A stretch of 64,000 nucleotides of DNA from Vreelandella nanhaiensis (GCF_003990185.1 NZ_RZHF01000004.1:124001-188000), one strand, 5' to 3'; counted from the first letter of the stretch, positions 9,593-22,512 are shown. Notes: a model not told the origin generated them from the sequence alone. Program-made: numbers and translations.

Positions 9593-10117
9593 ATGGACGT
9601 TCAAAAACAAGCGCCACGTTCCCGCCCCGCATTGGATGCTGAAACTCATGCATTGGCAGAAGAGCTTTTCCAAGTAATTCGGCAGGGCGACACGAAACGC
9701 GTTCGCCGATTGCTGGAAATGGGGCTTGTCCCCAACTTATGCGACAGCAAAGGTGACAGCTTACTTATGCTCGCCAGCTACCACGGGCACCTCGATATGG
9801 CCAGGCTGCTTTTACAGTATGGTGCAGATCCCGAACTCGCTAACGAGAGGAACCAAACCCCGCTAGCGGGCGCCGCCTATAAAGGTGATATCAATATGGC
9901 GCGTCTCCTCCTCGCTCACAAGGCTGACGTGAACGGCCGAAAGCCGGGGGCGAAAACACCTTTAATGTTTGCGGCAATGTTCAATCGCGAAGAGATGGTC
10001 GAGTTGTTGGTGGAGCAGGGCGCGGACCCATCGCTAACAAACGCAGACGGAATGACAGCGGCTATGCTGGCACAAGTAATGGGCGCGGATAAAAGCAGAG
10101 CAACGCTCAATGTCTGA
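9593..10117 (+). CDS. Ankyrin-repeat protein linked to catalase (AnkB-like)
   Basis: A 174-residue protein made mostly of four ankyrin repeats: NLCDSKGDSLLMLASYHGHLDMARLLLQYGADP, the ERNQTPLAGAAYKGDINMARLLLAH repeat, the AKTPLMFAAMFNREEMVELLVEQGADP repeat, and a final half-repeat. In Pseudomonas aeruginosa an ankyrin protein encoded beside katB is needed for full catalase activity. The 54-base spacing to the catalase gene here suggests the same partnership. Unlike the Pseudomonas protein, no signal peptide is visible, so it should be cytoplasmic. It is the first gene of the operon behind the OxyR-like site. Confidence 0.85.
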   Translation: MDVQKQAPRSRPALDAETHALAEELFQVIRQGDTKRVRRLLEMGLVPNLCDSKGDSLLMLASYHGHLDMARLLLQYGADPELANERNQTPLAGAAYKGDINMARLLLAHKADVNGRKPGAKTPLMFAAMFNREEMVELLVEQGADPSLTNADGMTAAMLAQVMGADKSRATLNV

Positions 10118-10171
10118 CAGCTTATAGTCAACAGAACACGCTTGAGCAGAAAATGATTAAGGAGCAACGTT

Positions 10172-11839
<1,668 letters not shown>

Positions 11840-11879
11840 CTCTCACTCATTTAGGTCAAGCCTAGATAAACAACATTAC

Positions 11880-11920
11880 CCACGAGCCGGAGAACAAGCG
11901 TTTCGTTCTCCGGCTCGTGG
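11880..11920. terminator. Perfect 16-bp inverted repeat after the catalase gene
   Basis: CCACGAGCCGGAGAAC and its exact complement flank a 9-base AAGCGTTTC loop, 41 bases past the catalase stop. Position and strength suggest transcript termination or 3' end protection, but there is no T tract on either side, so it is not a textbook rho-independent terminator. It could also be a mobile-element scar. Confidence 0.5.
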
Positions 11921-11933
11921 CGCAGAGGCTGCC

Positions 11934-12188
11934 GTGGCGGACTTCGCTTCACTTGCTGACGGTGGGGCGTTGAGCACGCTCTCTATTATCCTGATGTTGA
12001 AGGTAACCTGGCAGCGCACCCGCAAGCATCGACCTCCGGCTGGCCTATTGTGGGGCTGCGCTCTACTGATTTTTTCAGCGACCGGATTGCGGACTCTATG
12101 GCCAGAACATAACCTTGTCTGGCTCTGGTTGGCATCGCTGTGTTGGTCGTTGGCTACCTTATCTGCGGTTTCAGTTGCACGATACTGA
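11934..12188 (+). pseudogene. Membrane-protein fragment, possibly NnrS-like C-terminus
   Basis: An 84-codon open frame with two or three hydrophobic segments (GLLWGCALLIFSATGLR; LVWLWLASLCWSLATLSAV) and a GALSTLSIILMLKVTWQRTR segment. The pattern faintly resembles the last helices of NnrS-family heme-copper membrane proteins. It has no good ribosome site and overlaps the catalase 3' inverted repeat region, so I read it as a remnant inside the segment that replaced the middle of katG. Identity tentative. Confidence 0.25.
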
Positions 12189-12379
12189 AGGCGAAGATGC
12201 CTTCCCGCTCGAATAACACGCCACATTCGCCCTAGTGTTTACGTCACCCTGTTAGCGGAATAGACGCTAGGGCGTGGCTTGGACCAACCGCTCCAGTCAT
12301 TGCATGACGGTCAGGTTGTTGGTATGAGCGCCTCCCACGCATTTTCCATATCGCCGTTCTGATAGGCCTCTATAGACGC

Positions 12380-12769
12380 GCGTGCCTTGTCCAAATTGCC
12401 GTTGTCAGGCTAGCTATTGAGCGGGGCAAAGCGCTGCGCGCCGGTGCTGCCACGCCCATCAAGCGCTCGATAAGAGCCAACCGCGTGCCATGACATGCGA
12501 ATAAAGAACGGGCCGTAGTGGCCCCAATCGGCAGGCCACCAATCCTGAGAATCGGTCATCAACGCGTCAACATCGGCACTTAGCTCGTCGACATTGAGCT
12601 GCGCAAACGCCTCACCGTAGCGGAAACTTTCGCTGAAATTATTGGCATTCGGGTGCTTCTGGTGCAGCACATTAAGGTTGAGCAGGTCGGGCCACCAGTG
12701 CTCATTCCCTTACAGGCTCGGCGTGGTACGCACACCCTACTCCTGACGTGTAGACTTTTGTTCGGACAC
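12380..12769 (-). pseudogene. katG: katG catalase-peroxidase, N-terminal fragment (stops and frameshift)
   Basis: Starts with GTG at 12769 behind AGGAG and reads MSEQKSTRQE before a TAG. After a frame change it continues with [22 protein letters not shown], then [32 protein letters not shown] and RFAPLNS, and a TAG replaces the Trp codon before PDNGNLDKAR. It contains the W and H of the RMSWH active-site helix. KatG similarity ends at about 12380. The C-terminal half is at 7939-9034, so roughly 300 central codons, including the proximal heme ligand region, are gone. Confidence 0.88.
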
Positions 12770-12994
12770 GTTATTCTCCTCGACTAAATGGCGGGATTCT
12801 AAGTTAGCGTAGACGATATTTCGGTTCGCACCAGGGCCGAAAGTGCCCCCGCCGACTATGAGTAGCATTGCAAAAGACTATAAGACAGCACGATATATTG
12901 AAGGATTGATCACTTATCTAGGCGGTTGGAAAGCGACGCGATTCATCAGGGCCAGCGTACTATGAACGATGAAGACGCTGACCCCAGCCATTAT

Positions 12995-13627
12995 TTAACG
13001 GCTAGCAAGCATTTTTCTGATTTCGTCATTCAATTCTTTGAAAACATGCCGTGGGCTGACTTCATCAAGCATCTCGACAATTCGTTGGGTTTGAGCCACC
13101 GTCAATTCGCGATTGCCGGTGATGCTTTCGAGTTTGACTTTAACAACGTGGTTACGAATATCCTCTTCCGACGCGTGGTTAGCCACCATGTCAGAGATCA
13201 CCCTGCTCGACTTGGCAAACTGAATGAAATCCTTATTCAACAGCTCGTAGGATAGTTCGCCTTTGCGGTTGGTATAGGACTTCACAATTGCTTCATACTC
13301 CGCACTATCTACCGTAGCCAGTTCTTCGGCTGTCTCCTCTTGGGAGCTTGCATCCTCTTTCTCGCCACTGAGTTTGACTTTGCCGCGCCGCGAATAGGGC
13401 ATTCCGGACGTCAGCTCCATGGCTTCCCTGAATGCCTCAAGGGGAAATAGTTTCAGGTCGGTATTATGGGAAGGATCAGGCTCGCCCGATTTGCGGTTAA
13501 CAGTTGCGATGCCGGGTTGGTCGGTATCGTAGCGCATGATGACAATGCCGGGATGGCCACCCCGGAGTTTCTGTCGATAAGCGGCGGCCTCAATAGTGGA
13601 TAGTTCAACCATTATGGTTCTGATCAT
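12995..13627 (-). CDS. Conserved-looking hypothetical protein
   Basis: I do not recognise this 210-residue protein. It starts at an ATG preceded by AAGGAA. There is no signal peptide or membrane segment. It has an N-terminal alpha/beta-looking region (GHPGIVIMRYDTDQPGIATVNRK), a highly charged, acidic middle linker (SGEKEDASSQEETAEELATVD) and a helical C-terminal half (EIRKMLASR end). It is likely cytoplasmic. It lies just upstream of the katG remnant on the same strand but with more than 200 bases between, so no operon is implied. Confidence 0.6.
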   Translation of the reverse strand: MIRTIMVELSTIEAAAYRQKLRGGHPGIVIMRYDTDQPGIATVNRKSGEPDPSHNTDLKLFPLEAFREAMELTSGMPYSRRGKVKLSGEKEDASSQEETAEELATVDSAEYEAIVKSYTNRKGELSYELLNKDFIQFAKSSRVISDMVANHASEEDIRNHVVKVKLESITGNRELTVAQTQRIVEMLDEVSPRHVFKELNDEIRKMLASR

Positions 13628-13866
13628 AAAAATTTCCTTTTTTTGAGATGAGTACCTAATACTGGTTTATATAACGCTGGACGTACCGATCGCCTGACTC
13701 CCATGAAGCAAAGATAAAAGCATTCGAGTACGGTGTTTAACCAATGAATTGTTTCGATATTGGCACAACATTTTTTAAACACAGCCTCCAATAAAAGAGT
13801 ACAGCCCAAAACACGTACAGCGTTCATTAACCTTAGCAGAACAATCACAAACGTATGGCCCAAGCG

Positions 13867-14916
13867 TTACTGGGTCTCCAGACCTTTAAGCAGCTCTTCG
13901 TGGAAACGCTCGGGCTCCTGAATTTGTGGCGAATGGCCAAGCTCTGGAAACTCAACTAGCGTTGCCTGAGGAATGGCATCACGAGCCTGCTCACCCAGCA
14001 CATCGTAACGGCCCAGGGTTTCTTGTACGTCTTCAGGCGCCTGTGCCTTGCCGATGGCGGTGTTGTCTTTCTCGCCAATCAGTAACAGGGTGGGCACCTG
14101 AAGCTCGCCAAATTCATGAACCACTGGCTGGGTAAAAACCATGTCTGAAGTCAGCGCCTGGTTCCAGGCGACCAGCTCTCCGTCTTCGCCTGCGTACATG
14201 CCCGCCAGCATTTCCACCCAGCGGTCGTATTCCGGCTCCCAAGTATCCACGTAGTAAGTGCTTTCCTGATAGGCGCGGATACCCTCAGCATTTTTCTCAA
14301 GCTCAGCCTGGTAGCCATCATCAATGCTCTGATACGGCACGCCAAGGGCTTTCCAGTCCTCAAGGCCAATCGGGTTAACCATCACCAGCTGTTCGGTCTG
14401 CTCCGGGTACATCAGCGCAAAGCGTGTGGCCAGCATGCCGCCCATGGAATGACCCATCACGGTCACGTCATCTACATCCAGCTCTGCCAACAGCGCCTGG
14501 GTATTGGCCGCCAGTTGATGGAAGCTGAATTGATAGTACTCAGGCTTGGTCGACTTGCAAAACCCCACCTGATCCGGCGCGATGACGCGGTAACCTGCAT
14601 CAGTCAGCGCTTCAATGGTATCTTCCCAGGTACCCGCGCAAAAATTCTTGCCATGCATCAGCACCACTGTGCGGCCATTGGCACTGCCCTCTTCGGGCTG
14701 AACGTCCAGGTAGGCCATCTGCATGTCCTGGCCTTGTGAGCTGAACTCGAATCGCTCGACCGGATAGGCATATTCGAAACCGGACAGTTCACCGTCGTAT
14801 TCAGGCGCATCATTGGCGATGGCGCTGCCGATAGTGCTGACTGCCGCGACACTGCCAATACAACCAGCCAGCAGTGTTCGGGTAAGCTGTGTCTGGGAAA
14901 ACAAGGGGCGTACCAT
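13867..14916 (-). CDS. Exported alpha/beta hydrolase
   Basis: Alpha/beta-hydrolase-fold enzyme with the nucleophile Ser in GHSMGG, the acid in GEKDNTA and the His in ELGHSPQI. An oxyanion HGKNFCAGTWE loop lies after strand 3. I start at MVRPLFSQTQLTR because GAGGAG precedes it and a signal peptide follows (LLAGCIGSVAAVSTIGSAIA). The Cys in LLAGC could make it a lipoprotein, but the spacing to the end of the hydrophobic core favours ordinary cleavage. Two cysteines (NFCAG, GFCKS) may form a disulfide in the periplasm. The substrate cannot be told; related proteins act on esters, haloalkanes or epoxides. Confidence 0.85.
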   Translation of the reverse strand: MVRPLFSQTQLTRTLLAGCIGSVAAVSTIGSAIANDAPEYDGELSGFEYAYPVERFEFSSQGQDMQMAYLDVQPEEGSANGRTVVLMHGKNFCAGTWEDTIEALTDAGYRVIAPDQVGFCKSTKPEYYQFSFHQLAANTQALLAELDVDDVTVMGHSMGGMLATRFALMYPEQTEQLVMVNPIGLEDWKALGVPYQSIDDGYQAELEKNAEGIRAYQESTYYVDTWEPEYDRWVEMLAGMYAGEDGELVAWNQALTSDMVFTQPVVHEFGELQVPTLLLIGEKDNTAIGKAQAPEDVQETLGRYDVLGEQARDAIPQATLVEFPELGHSPQIQEPERFHEELLKGLETQ

Positions 14917-15181
14917 TATGTCTCTCCTCACGTCCATGAAATAAGTGACACCGGTGAGTATGGCAGTATTTGCCAAGCATGGCGCTTTAAGCCAACCAAG
15001 TTTCCTTTAATGGCTCCGGTTTACCAATGCCTTCAAGAGGAAGGCGCTTAGCATCGTTTATAAGTCTATTAATTCTCTTTAGCGTCTTTTTGCCTTGTGT
15101 TTGCCAGTGCAAATAATCGTTCCACGGCTCATGAGCTCTCTTGCATCTCCCTCCCCCGCCTCCTACACTGCGCTGGATACT

Positions 15182-15326
15182 GCTTGACGGGGTGCCGGTG
15201 ATATCCGGCTGAGATGGCGCAGGGCGTGTCCTTTTAAGGATGCCAAGCGCTGGTCCCGCTGAACCTGATCCGGCTAATGTGCTGCTCATTTAACGAGTGG
15301 CGCGGGTACCGGTGTAGGGATCAAGC
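15182..15326 (+). promoter_or_regulatory. TPP (THI-box) riboswitch upstream of tenA-thiC
   Basis: Thiamine pyrophosphate aptamer. P1 is GCTTGA (15182) pairing exactly with TCAAGC (15321). GGGGTGCC, CTGAGA (15209) and AACCTGATC (15262) are the hallmark segments, and the 3' end is CCGG-TGTAGGGA. Two additions are present. One is a P3a arm of about 40 bases after CTGAGA. The other is a 9-bp hairpin (15279-15287 with 15295-15303, three G-U pairs) inside L5, between TAAT and the second CCGG of P5. It presumably represses tenA and thiC when thiamine is plentiful, perhaps by hiding the GGAGG at about 15405. The L5 insertion is unusual. Confidence 0.92.
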
Positions 15327-15415
15327 GATGGCCGGTTGCCTGTTTTACGCCCTTTTTCCGTGCCTTTCCTTCGATCTTCTCGCCTGCCCTTCGGATCATT
15401 ACTCCCGGAGGATGT

Positions 15416-18026
<2,611 letters not shown>

Positions 18027-18056
18027 AATTATTGGAAAAGAAAAGGCATAAACACA

Positions 18057-18079
18057 AACAGGGGCCAATGGCCCCTGTT
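18057..18079. terminator. Terminator hairpin between thiC and the csbD-like gene
   Basis: Perfect 10-bp stem AACAGGGGCC/GGCCCCTGTT with an AAT loop between two convergent genes. The minus-strand side runs into TGTTTGTGTTT, so it best serves the csbD-like gene and probably also ends thiC transcripts. Confidence 0.75.
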
Positions 18080-18099
18080 AACGATTCTAATGCATCAAA

Positions 18100-18279
18100 T
18101 TACTTTTTGATGCTATCTTTCAGGTCGCCTTTAGCTTTCTGACCTTCGCCTTTTGCCTGCTGGGCTTTACCTTTGGCTTCCGTCTTATCGTTGCCGGTTA
18201 CTTTACCAGCGGCTTCTTTCACTTTGCCTGCAGCTTTGTCCGCAGTACCGTTGGTTTTATCATCTTTTGCGCTAGACAT
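18100..18279 (-). CDS. CsbD-family stress protein
   Basis: A 59-residue, very hydrophilic Lys/Ala/Gly protein with repeated GK(V/A) helices (KAAGKVKEAAGKVTGNDKTEAKGKAQQ), as in CsbD/YjbJ proteins induced by general stress. I start at MSSAKDD, 8 bases after AGGTGA. The molecular function of the family is unknown. A second, longer CsbD-like gene lies at 52018. Confidence 0.8.
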   Translation of the reverse strand: MSSAKDDKTNGTADKAAGKVKEAAGKVTGNDKTEAKGKAQQAKGEGQKAKGDLKDSIKK

Positions 18280-18390
18280 AATCAATCACCTCTAATCCAT
18301 GAGTGGGAAACACACTACCTATAGCAAGACAAACACTGTCTTTTTCTCTGTAGGTACTTATAAAGAGTAGTCATTTAAAAAAAAGTTGCC

Positions 18391-19572
18391 TTAATTTTTT
18401 TCCGGTAGCCGAGTAGGCTCCCCAATATTGAGCAGATAGTGCAAACAGGCCATGACGAGCAGGGTTAATACGAGCGCCACACTCATGGAGGAGAAACGGT
18501 AAAGCGCGCTATACACAAGATCTTGGCTAGGCCCTAACGACTGACCAAACAAAATACCCAGCGTCGTCATACCACCAAACCCCACACCAGAGCCACCGCC
18601 TTCACGAACGTGCGCTCGGGCAAAAAGCATCAACCCCAACCAATAAAGCAGCACTACCAGCAGGAAATGATTGCTCTGGGTGTATAACAACAGCTGCATC
18701 ACGAGTGCCATATTGCACCCTAACAGCGTACCAATGGCACGCTTACGCGCCGACACACGTGCGCCAGCGTACCCCATGGCAAATAGCACCAAAATCGTTG
18801 CCATCTGCGCCGAGAGCGAGCCCTGCAAATCAAATATCTGAAACACAACAAACGAAAGCGTGGCAGTTATCCCCCCGATGAGTGTTTCATGACGTATTTG
18901 CGCCTGTGCCTTTGTTCCTTTGGGTGGCGGTTGGCGCGGCTCAACGTCGGGAAAAAGCGTATACATTAGCATGGCGATCAACACGGCAAGCACACTGGCC
19001 ACAAAATTCGAGGTCAGCAAATCGGCTAAATCCACACTGGGGTAACTGGCAAAATGCAGCAAAATGCTTAGCGTTAAAACGCCATTGGCGCCAAACAGAA
19101 ATAGCGGCCCTTTCGCCATCAGGCTAAACCGGAATAGAAACATGCACATTACAACCAGCGTCATGACGACTGGCATGTGTTTGAGCAGGCCTACCACTAT
19201 GCTGACTTCCAGCGCATTCACCGATACGTTACCCAAAAACTGGCGGATGATGCTGGCGTTCAAGATCGGCACCATACCCAGCAGAAACATGGGAAAAACG
19301 GTAAAGAATACGCCGTAGTTCCAGCCCATTAGCTGGCTGACAATAAACCCGATCGTGCCGCCACCGGCCACGCGCAGGCACTGACGCAGGCCGTTTTCAT
19401 TGAGGCCATGGTAAGCCTTGGCCTCTGGGCTAGCGTCGCGACCGCGAGATGCTCGCTTTGAAAACCAGCCCCCTGCGCGATGGATTGACCACACTCTGGT
19501 ATCCGCCGATTTAGTATCGGTAGATCCAGTATCAGTAGAACCGGTATTAGTAGACCCGGTATCAATAGACAT
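18391..19572 (-). CDS. DUF2955 (FUSC-like) inner-membrane efflux component
   Basis: A 393-residue membrane protein with about ten transmembrane helices in two similar halves, like FUSC/AaeB-type pumps for aromatic acids and other small molecules. A cytoplasmic loop (PDVEPRQPPPKGTKAQAQIRHE) separates the halves. The first 25 residues are an imperfect repeat of G-S-T-(D/N)-T, encoded by 15-base tandem units. The start overlaps the end of the HlyD adaptor gene by 11 bases, so the two form an efflux pair. An outer-membrane channel is not encoded next to them. The substrate is unknown. Confidence 0.8.
   Translation of the reverse strand: MSIDTGSTNTGSTDTGSTDTKSADTRVWSIHRAGGWFSKRASRGRDASPEAKAYHGLNENGLRQCLRVAGGGTIGFIVSQLMGWNYGVFFTVFPMFLLGMVPILNASIIRQFLGNVSVNALEVSIVVGLLKHMPVVMTLVVMCMFLFRFSLMAKGPLFLFGANGVLTLSILLHFASYPSVDLADLLTSNFVASVLAVLIAMLMYTLFPDVEPRQPPPKGTKAQAQIRHETLIGGITATLSFVVFQIFDLQGSLSAQMATILVLFAMGYAGARVSARKRAIGTLLGCNMALVMQLLLYTQSNHFLLVVLLYWLGLMLFARAHVREGGGSGVGFGGMTTLGILFGQSLGPSQDLVYSALYRFSSMSVALVLTLLVMACLHYLLNIGEPTRLPEKN
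19513..19572 (-). repeat. Four 15-base tandem repeats at the start of the DUF2955 gene
   Basis: Four imperfect copies of a 15-base unit (plus-strand form about GGTATCAGTAGAACC) encode the GSTDT-like peptide repeats at the N-terminus. Copies differ by one to four bases. The last copy contains the gene start and overlaps the end of the hlyD-like gene. Confidence 0.7.
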
Positions 19573-20623
19573 AGTGCAGCCAGCTGATCAGATGCGTTTG
19601 TAACCAAGCAAACGGCTGGGCCAGAGCATGTTCGCCAGGCAACAGCTGCACGGTGGCCCGAGCACCGCTGGGCGGCGGCGCTATTAACGGCTCGTTCAAG
19701 GCAATATGAATCCGCAGGCGTTGGGCATCACGCACCCAGCGATCAGAAGTAGGAATGTCGGCCAATTGGCCATCGGCGGTCAGCTGGCCTTCGCGCACCC
19801 CGGCATCAAAAGCGCTGACTTGCCCTTCGAATATGCGACCCGGCCAAGCATCAAACACCACTGCAGCTTCATCGCCAGGACGCACGTGGCGCAGGCTTTT
19901 TTCACGGAAATCGGCAATGATATCTACGCGCTGAGTGACCAGTGCAATTACCGGTTGGCCCGCCTGCACATAGTCCCCCGCCTGGAGCTGCAAGTTGGTC
20001 ACCTGGCCCGCCTCCAAGGCGCGTACCTCGGTGCGCGCTACATCCAGCTGCGCCTTTTCGAGTGCATTATCGGCTTGACGCAGCCGTAGGTTGGTATCGC
20101 CATCTTCTCCCAACTGCACTTCCAGGCTCTCGATTTTCGCCTGGGCGGAGGCCACTTCCGCCTGGGCGGTATGCTCGGCTGCTACCTGCTGATCGTACTG
20201 CTGGCGGGAAATGCTCTGCCGTCCGATCAATGCTTCTCCCCGGCGACGCTCGCCTGCACGCTCTTCAGCGATCGCCTGGGCGGATGCAAGCATCGCCTGC
20301 GCGGCGGCAAGCTCCGCTTCCAGGCGGGTATTGTCACGCTGAGCCTGCTCGCGGTTTAGCCTGGCTTGCTCCAAGGCAATCAGAAAGGGTTCAGGGTTAA
20401 GGCGAAAAAGTACATCGCCCTTGGCGACCTGCTGATGGTCGCTGACCACTACTTCACTTACCGGCGCACTTAGCTCCGGCGCGATACGCACTACAGGGCG
20501 CATGACCCTGGCTTCAGGGGTCATAGGCATAAAGCTGTCAGCGATCAGGAAATAGATAAATAACAGGGCGAAGGCAGCTAGCGCCACCTTTACCCAGCGG
20601 GCAAAGCGTTGATCAGGAGACAT
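19562..20623 (-). CDS. HlyD/EmrA-family periplasmic adaptor
   Basis: Membrane-fusion protein that links the DUF2955 pump to the outer membrane. The 353 residues comprise one N-terminal transmembrane helix (VALAAFALLFIYFLIADSF), a lipoyl half-motif (ISELSAPVSEVVVSDHQQVAKGDVLF type), a long coiled-coil hairpin rich in Ala/Gln/Glu/Arg (about residues 75-180), the second lipoyl half (VRALEAGQVTNLQLQAGDYVQAGQPV) and a beta-barrel. I start at MSPDQRFARW. The frame is open 30 codons upstream but that part looks non-coding. Upstream of DUF2955 in one operon. Confidence 0.87.
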   Translation of the reverse strand: MSPDQRFARWVKVALAAFALLFIYFLIADSFMPMTPEARVMRPVVRIAPELSAPVSEVVVSDHQQVAKGDVLFRLNPEPFLIALEQARLNREQAQRDNTRLEAELAAAQAMLASAQAIAEERAGERRRGEALIGRQSISRQQYDQQVAAEHTAQAEVASAQAKIESLEVQLGEDGDTNLRLRQADNALEKAQLDVARTEVRALEAGQVTNLQLQAGDYVQAGQPVIALVTQRVDIIADFREKSLRHVRPGDEAAVVFDAWPGRIFEGQVSAFDAGVREGQLTADGQLADIPTSDRWVRDAQRLRIHIALNEPLIAPPPSGARATVQLLPGEHALAQPFAWLQTHLISWLHYVY

Positions 20624-20783
20624 GGGGTCACTCGTTATCTCTCGCGGCCTTATACAGGCAGCGGGCGCTTTTAGTAGCGCAGGTGCAATAGAATACTTTA
20701 GTCTAACAAACAATTAGCAAGCTAACAATAAAGTTAACCCTTTAGAATAGAAGTACTCTAGGAGCGGCCGATTATTTCCTCAT

Positions 20784-20815
20784 AAAAAACCCCAGAGCCG
20801 AATGGCCCTGGGGTT
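20784..20815 (-). terminator. Terminator of the outer-membrane barrel gene
   Basis: AACCCCAG pairs with CTGGGGTT plus an inner GCC/GGC around GAAT. On the minus strand it is followed by six T residues. It lies 30 bases past the stop of the barrel gene. Confidence 0.88.
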
Positions 20816-20844
20816 ATGAAGCAATTAACGCCTTTACGGTTCTT

Positions 20845-21351
20845 TTAGAACCGGTAGCGTAAGCCGACGCTCGCCGCATCGAAATCGTAGGCCGATTTAT
20901 CTAAATAGCGCATGTAGTCCGCACTGATGGATAGGTTATTGGCTACATCCACTTCACCGCCTACGCCATAGGAGAAACCGCTTTCACGGTCGAGATCAAA
21001 ATCGACCTCGGTCAAGCCTACTAGGCCGTAAAGGCGTGCAGTTGGCGCAATAGGAGCAATACCCTTGGCATAGGCACCAATCAGGTAGTCAAGCTCAGCA
21101 CCACCGTCAGAGCCACCGGTACCCAGGTGGCCTTCAAGGGCGAAATAGTCGTTAAACTGGGCACCGCCACGTAAACGTAGGCCTACATCGTCACGCGACG
21201 AGCCACGGTCAGGGTCAAGGCTCCAGAACATGGCATCACCTGCCACATAACCCTCAGGGTAACCAAACGTTTGTGCCTGTGCCGATGCCGCGAATGCACT
21301 CGCGCCAACCAGGAGTGTCGCAGAGGTGAGTGATAATACGGTCATCTTCAT
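20845..21351 (-). CDS. Outer-membrane beta-barrel protein (OmpA-like barrel/porin family)
   Basis: A 168-residue exported protein. A signal peptide (MKMTVLSLTSATLLVGASAFAASAQA) is followed by alternating hydrophobic strands and a terminal YRF, the classic C-terminal signal of outer-membrane barrels. It resembles small eight-stranded opacity-type proteins. I use the ATG preceded by GAGGT. The many Asp residues in its loops are typical of halophilic or marine proteins. It ends with a strong terminator, so it is monocistronic. Function unknown. Confidence 0.8.
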   Translation of the reverse strand: MKMTVLSLTSATLLVGASAFAASAQAQTFGYPEGYVAGDAMFWSLDPDRGSSRDDVGLRLRGGAQFNDYFALEGHLGTGGSDGGAELDYLIGAYAKGIAPIAPTARLYGLVGLTEVDFDLDRESGFSYGVGGEVDVANNLSISADYMRYLDKSAYDFDAASVGLRYRF

Positions 21352-21427
21352 AGCAAGTACCTCAATTAAAAAACACTGTTTCTTTACTCGAGGATATTGT
21401 GGTCCATACGCTAAAAGAACGCAACTT

Positions 21428-22360
21428 TTAGCGCTGCCTGGAAAGGCTAAGTGCAACAATTCCACTAACCACCATGGCACCTCCTACCATCTGACCAGGG
21501 CTTAACATCTGCCCCAGCACAAAGTAGCCGATCACTAGTGAGGCCACGGGCTCTATGTTCATCACCGGAGCGTTACGCGCCATATCCAGGCGCGGTACAA
21601 AAATAAACAGCGTCGAAAACCCGGTGGCATAGAGCAACGCTAAAAATCCCAGGCCCAGCCAGCCTTGGCTGTTTTCAGGCAGGCTCATGCCGCCCGGCAC
21701 CACGCCTAGAATGCCGCCTATCACCATAGCGAAAAACACCGTCTGCATGGTTAACAGGCTGCGAAGCGTACTACCCACCTCGCCCAAACGATGCTCGGTA
21801 ACCCATAGCGCACAGGCGAACACAAACGCCGCGGTGAGCCCAAAACCAATGCCGGCTACCCATTCAGGGCCCATATCATCGGTACTGGCAAGCCAGGTGG
21901 GAATATCCAGCACCACCAGCAGCCCGATCAGAATCGTGCCCATGATAAGACAACTTCGCCAAGTTGGCCTTGGCCCACCCAATGCCCAGCTTAAAAGTGC
22001 CAGTTGAATAGGGAAGGTATTGACCAGCAGCAGCGCGATGACAACCGGCAGCCTTGCCACCGCGGAATAAAGGCTCAGACTTTGAATGGTGATCAGTACC
22101 CCTACCGCCAGCTGCCAGGGCCAGGTGCCACGCGGCAGCCACAAGCTTTTTTTCTGGACCAGTACCAAGGTGAATAAAATCATGCAGGCAAGGCCCGAGC
22201 GGGTTAGCACTGCAAGCAATAAGCCTGTACCGTTATCAAAGGCGAGCCTTGCCGATACATGGTTAGCGGCAAACATGGTACCCACCGTTGCCAGTAACAG
22301 AATGGCTAGGTGACGGGGTAATGTGCGAGATAATGGCATAGCAGATGATGAAACAGACAT
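21428..22360 (-). CDS. EamA/DMT-family transporter
   Basis: Drug/metabolite-type permease with about ten transmembrane helices in two EamA repeats, 310 residues. The second repeat ends in NIEPVASLVIGYFVLGQMLSPGQMVGGAMVVSGIV, the family's diagnostic last two helices. I start at MSVSSSAMPL, with AGGGTG before it. It is divergent from ackA with about 150 bases between. Substrate unknown. Confidence 0.85.
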   Translation of the reverse strand: MSVSSSAMPLSRTLPRHLAILLLATVGTMFAANHVSARLAFDNGTGLLLAVLTRSGLACMILFTLVLVQKKSLWLPRGTWPWQLAVGVLITIQSLSLYSAVARLPVVIALLLVNTFPIQLALLSWALGGPRPTWRSCLIMGTILIGLLVVLDIPTWLASTDDMGPEWVAGIGFGLTAAFVFACALWVTEHRLGEVGSTLRSLLTMQTVFFAMVIGGILGVVPGGMSLPENSQGWLGLGFLALLYATGFSTLFIFVPRLDMARNAPVMNIEPVASLVIGYFVLGQMLSPGQMVGGAMVVSGIVALSLSRQR

Positions 22361-22512
22361 AAGCACCCTGGAGATCGTGAAAGGTGGCAAATGCCCAGCA
22401 TGCCTGCATTTTGTGTAGAAGGCTAAACAAATACTGACGTGTATTAATGCCCCTTGTGGCTTATTAAACTAAAGTACAAACTTCACCCTTACTTCCTTGG
22501 CAGACACTTTCT

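Noticed and set aside
11876-12226. A 116-codon minus-strand open frame after the catalase gene
   Set aside because: It is antisense to the hydrophobic fragment and begins in the inverted repeat; no coding features.
13624-13863. A 79-codon minus-strand open frame between the unknown protein and the alpha/beta hydrolase
   Set aside because: No ribosome site, Cys- and Leu-rich without pattern, overlaps the start of the better supported gene at 12995-13627.
14987-15289. A 100-codon minus-strand open frame over the TPP riboswitch
   Set aside because: It is antisense to the conserved aptamer, which explains the sequence; composition is Ser/Pro/Gly-rich without family likeness.
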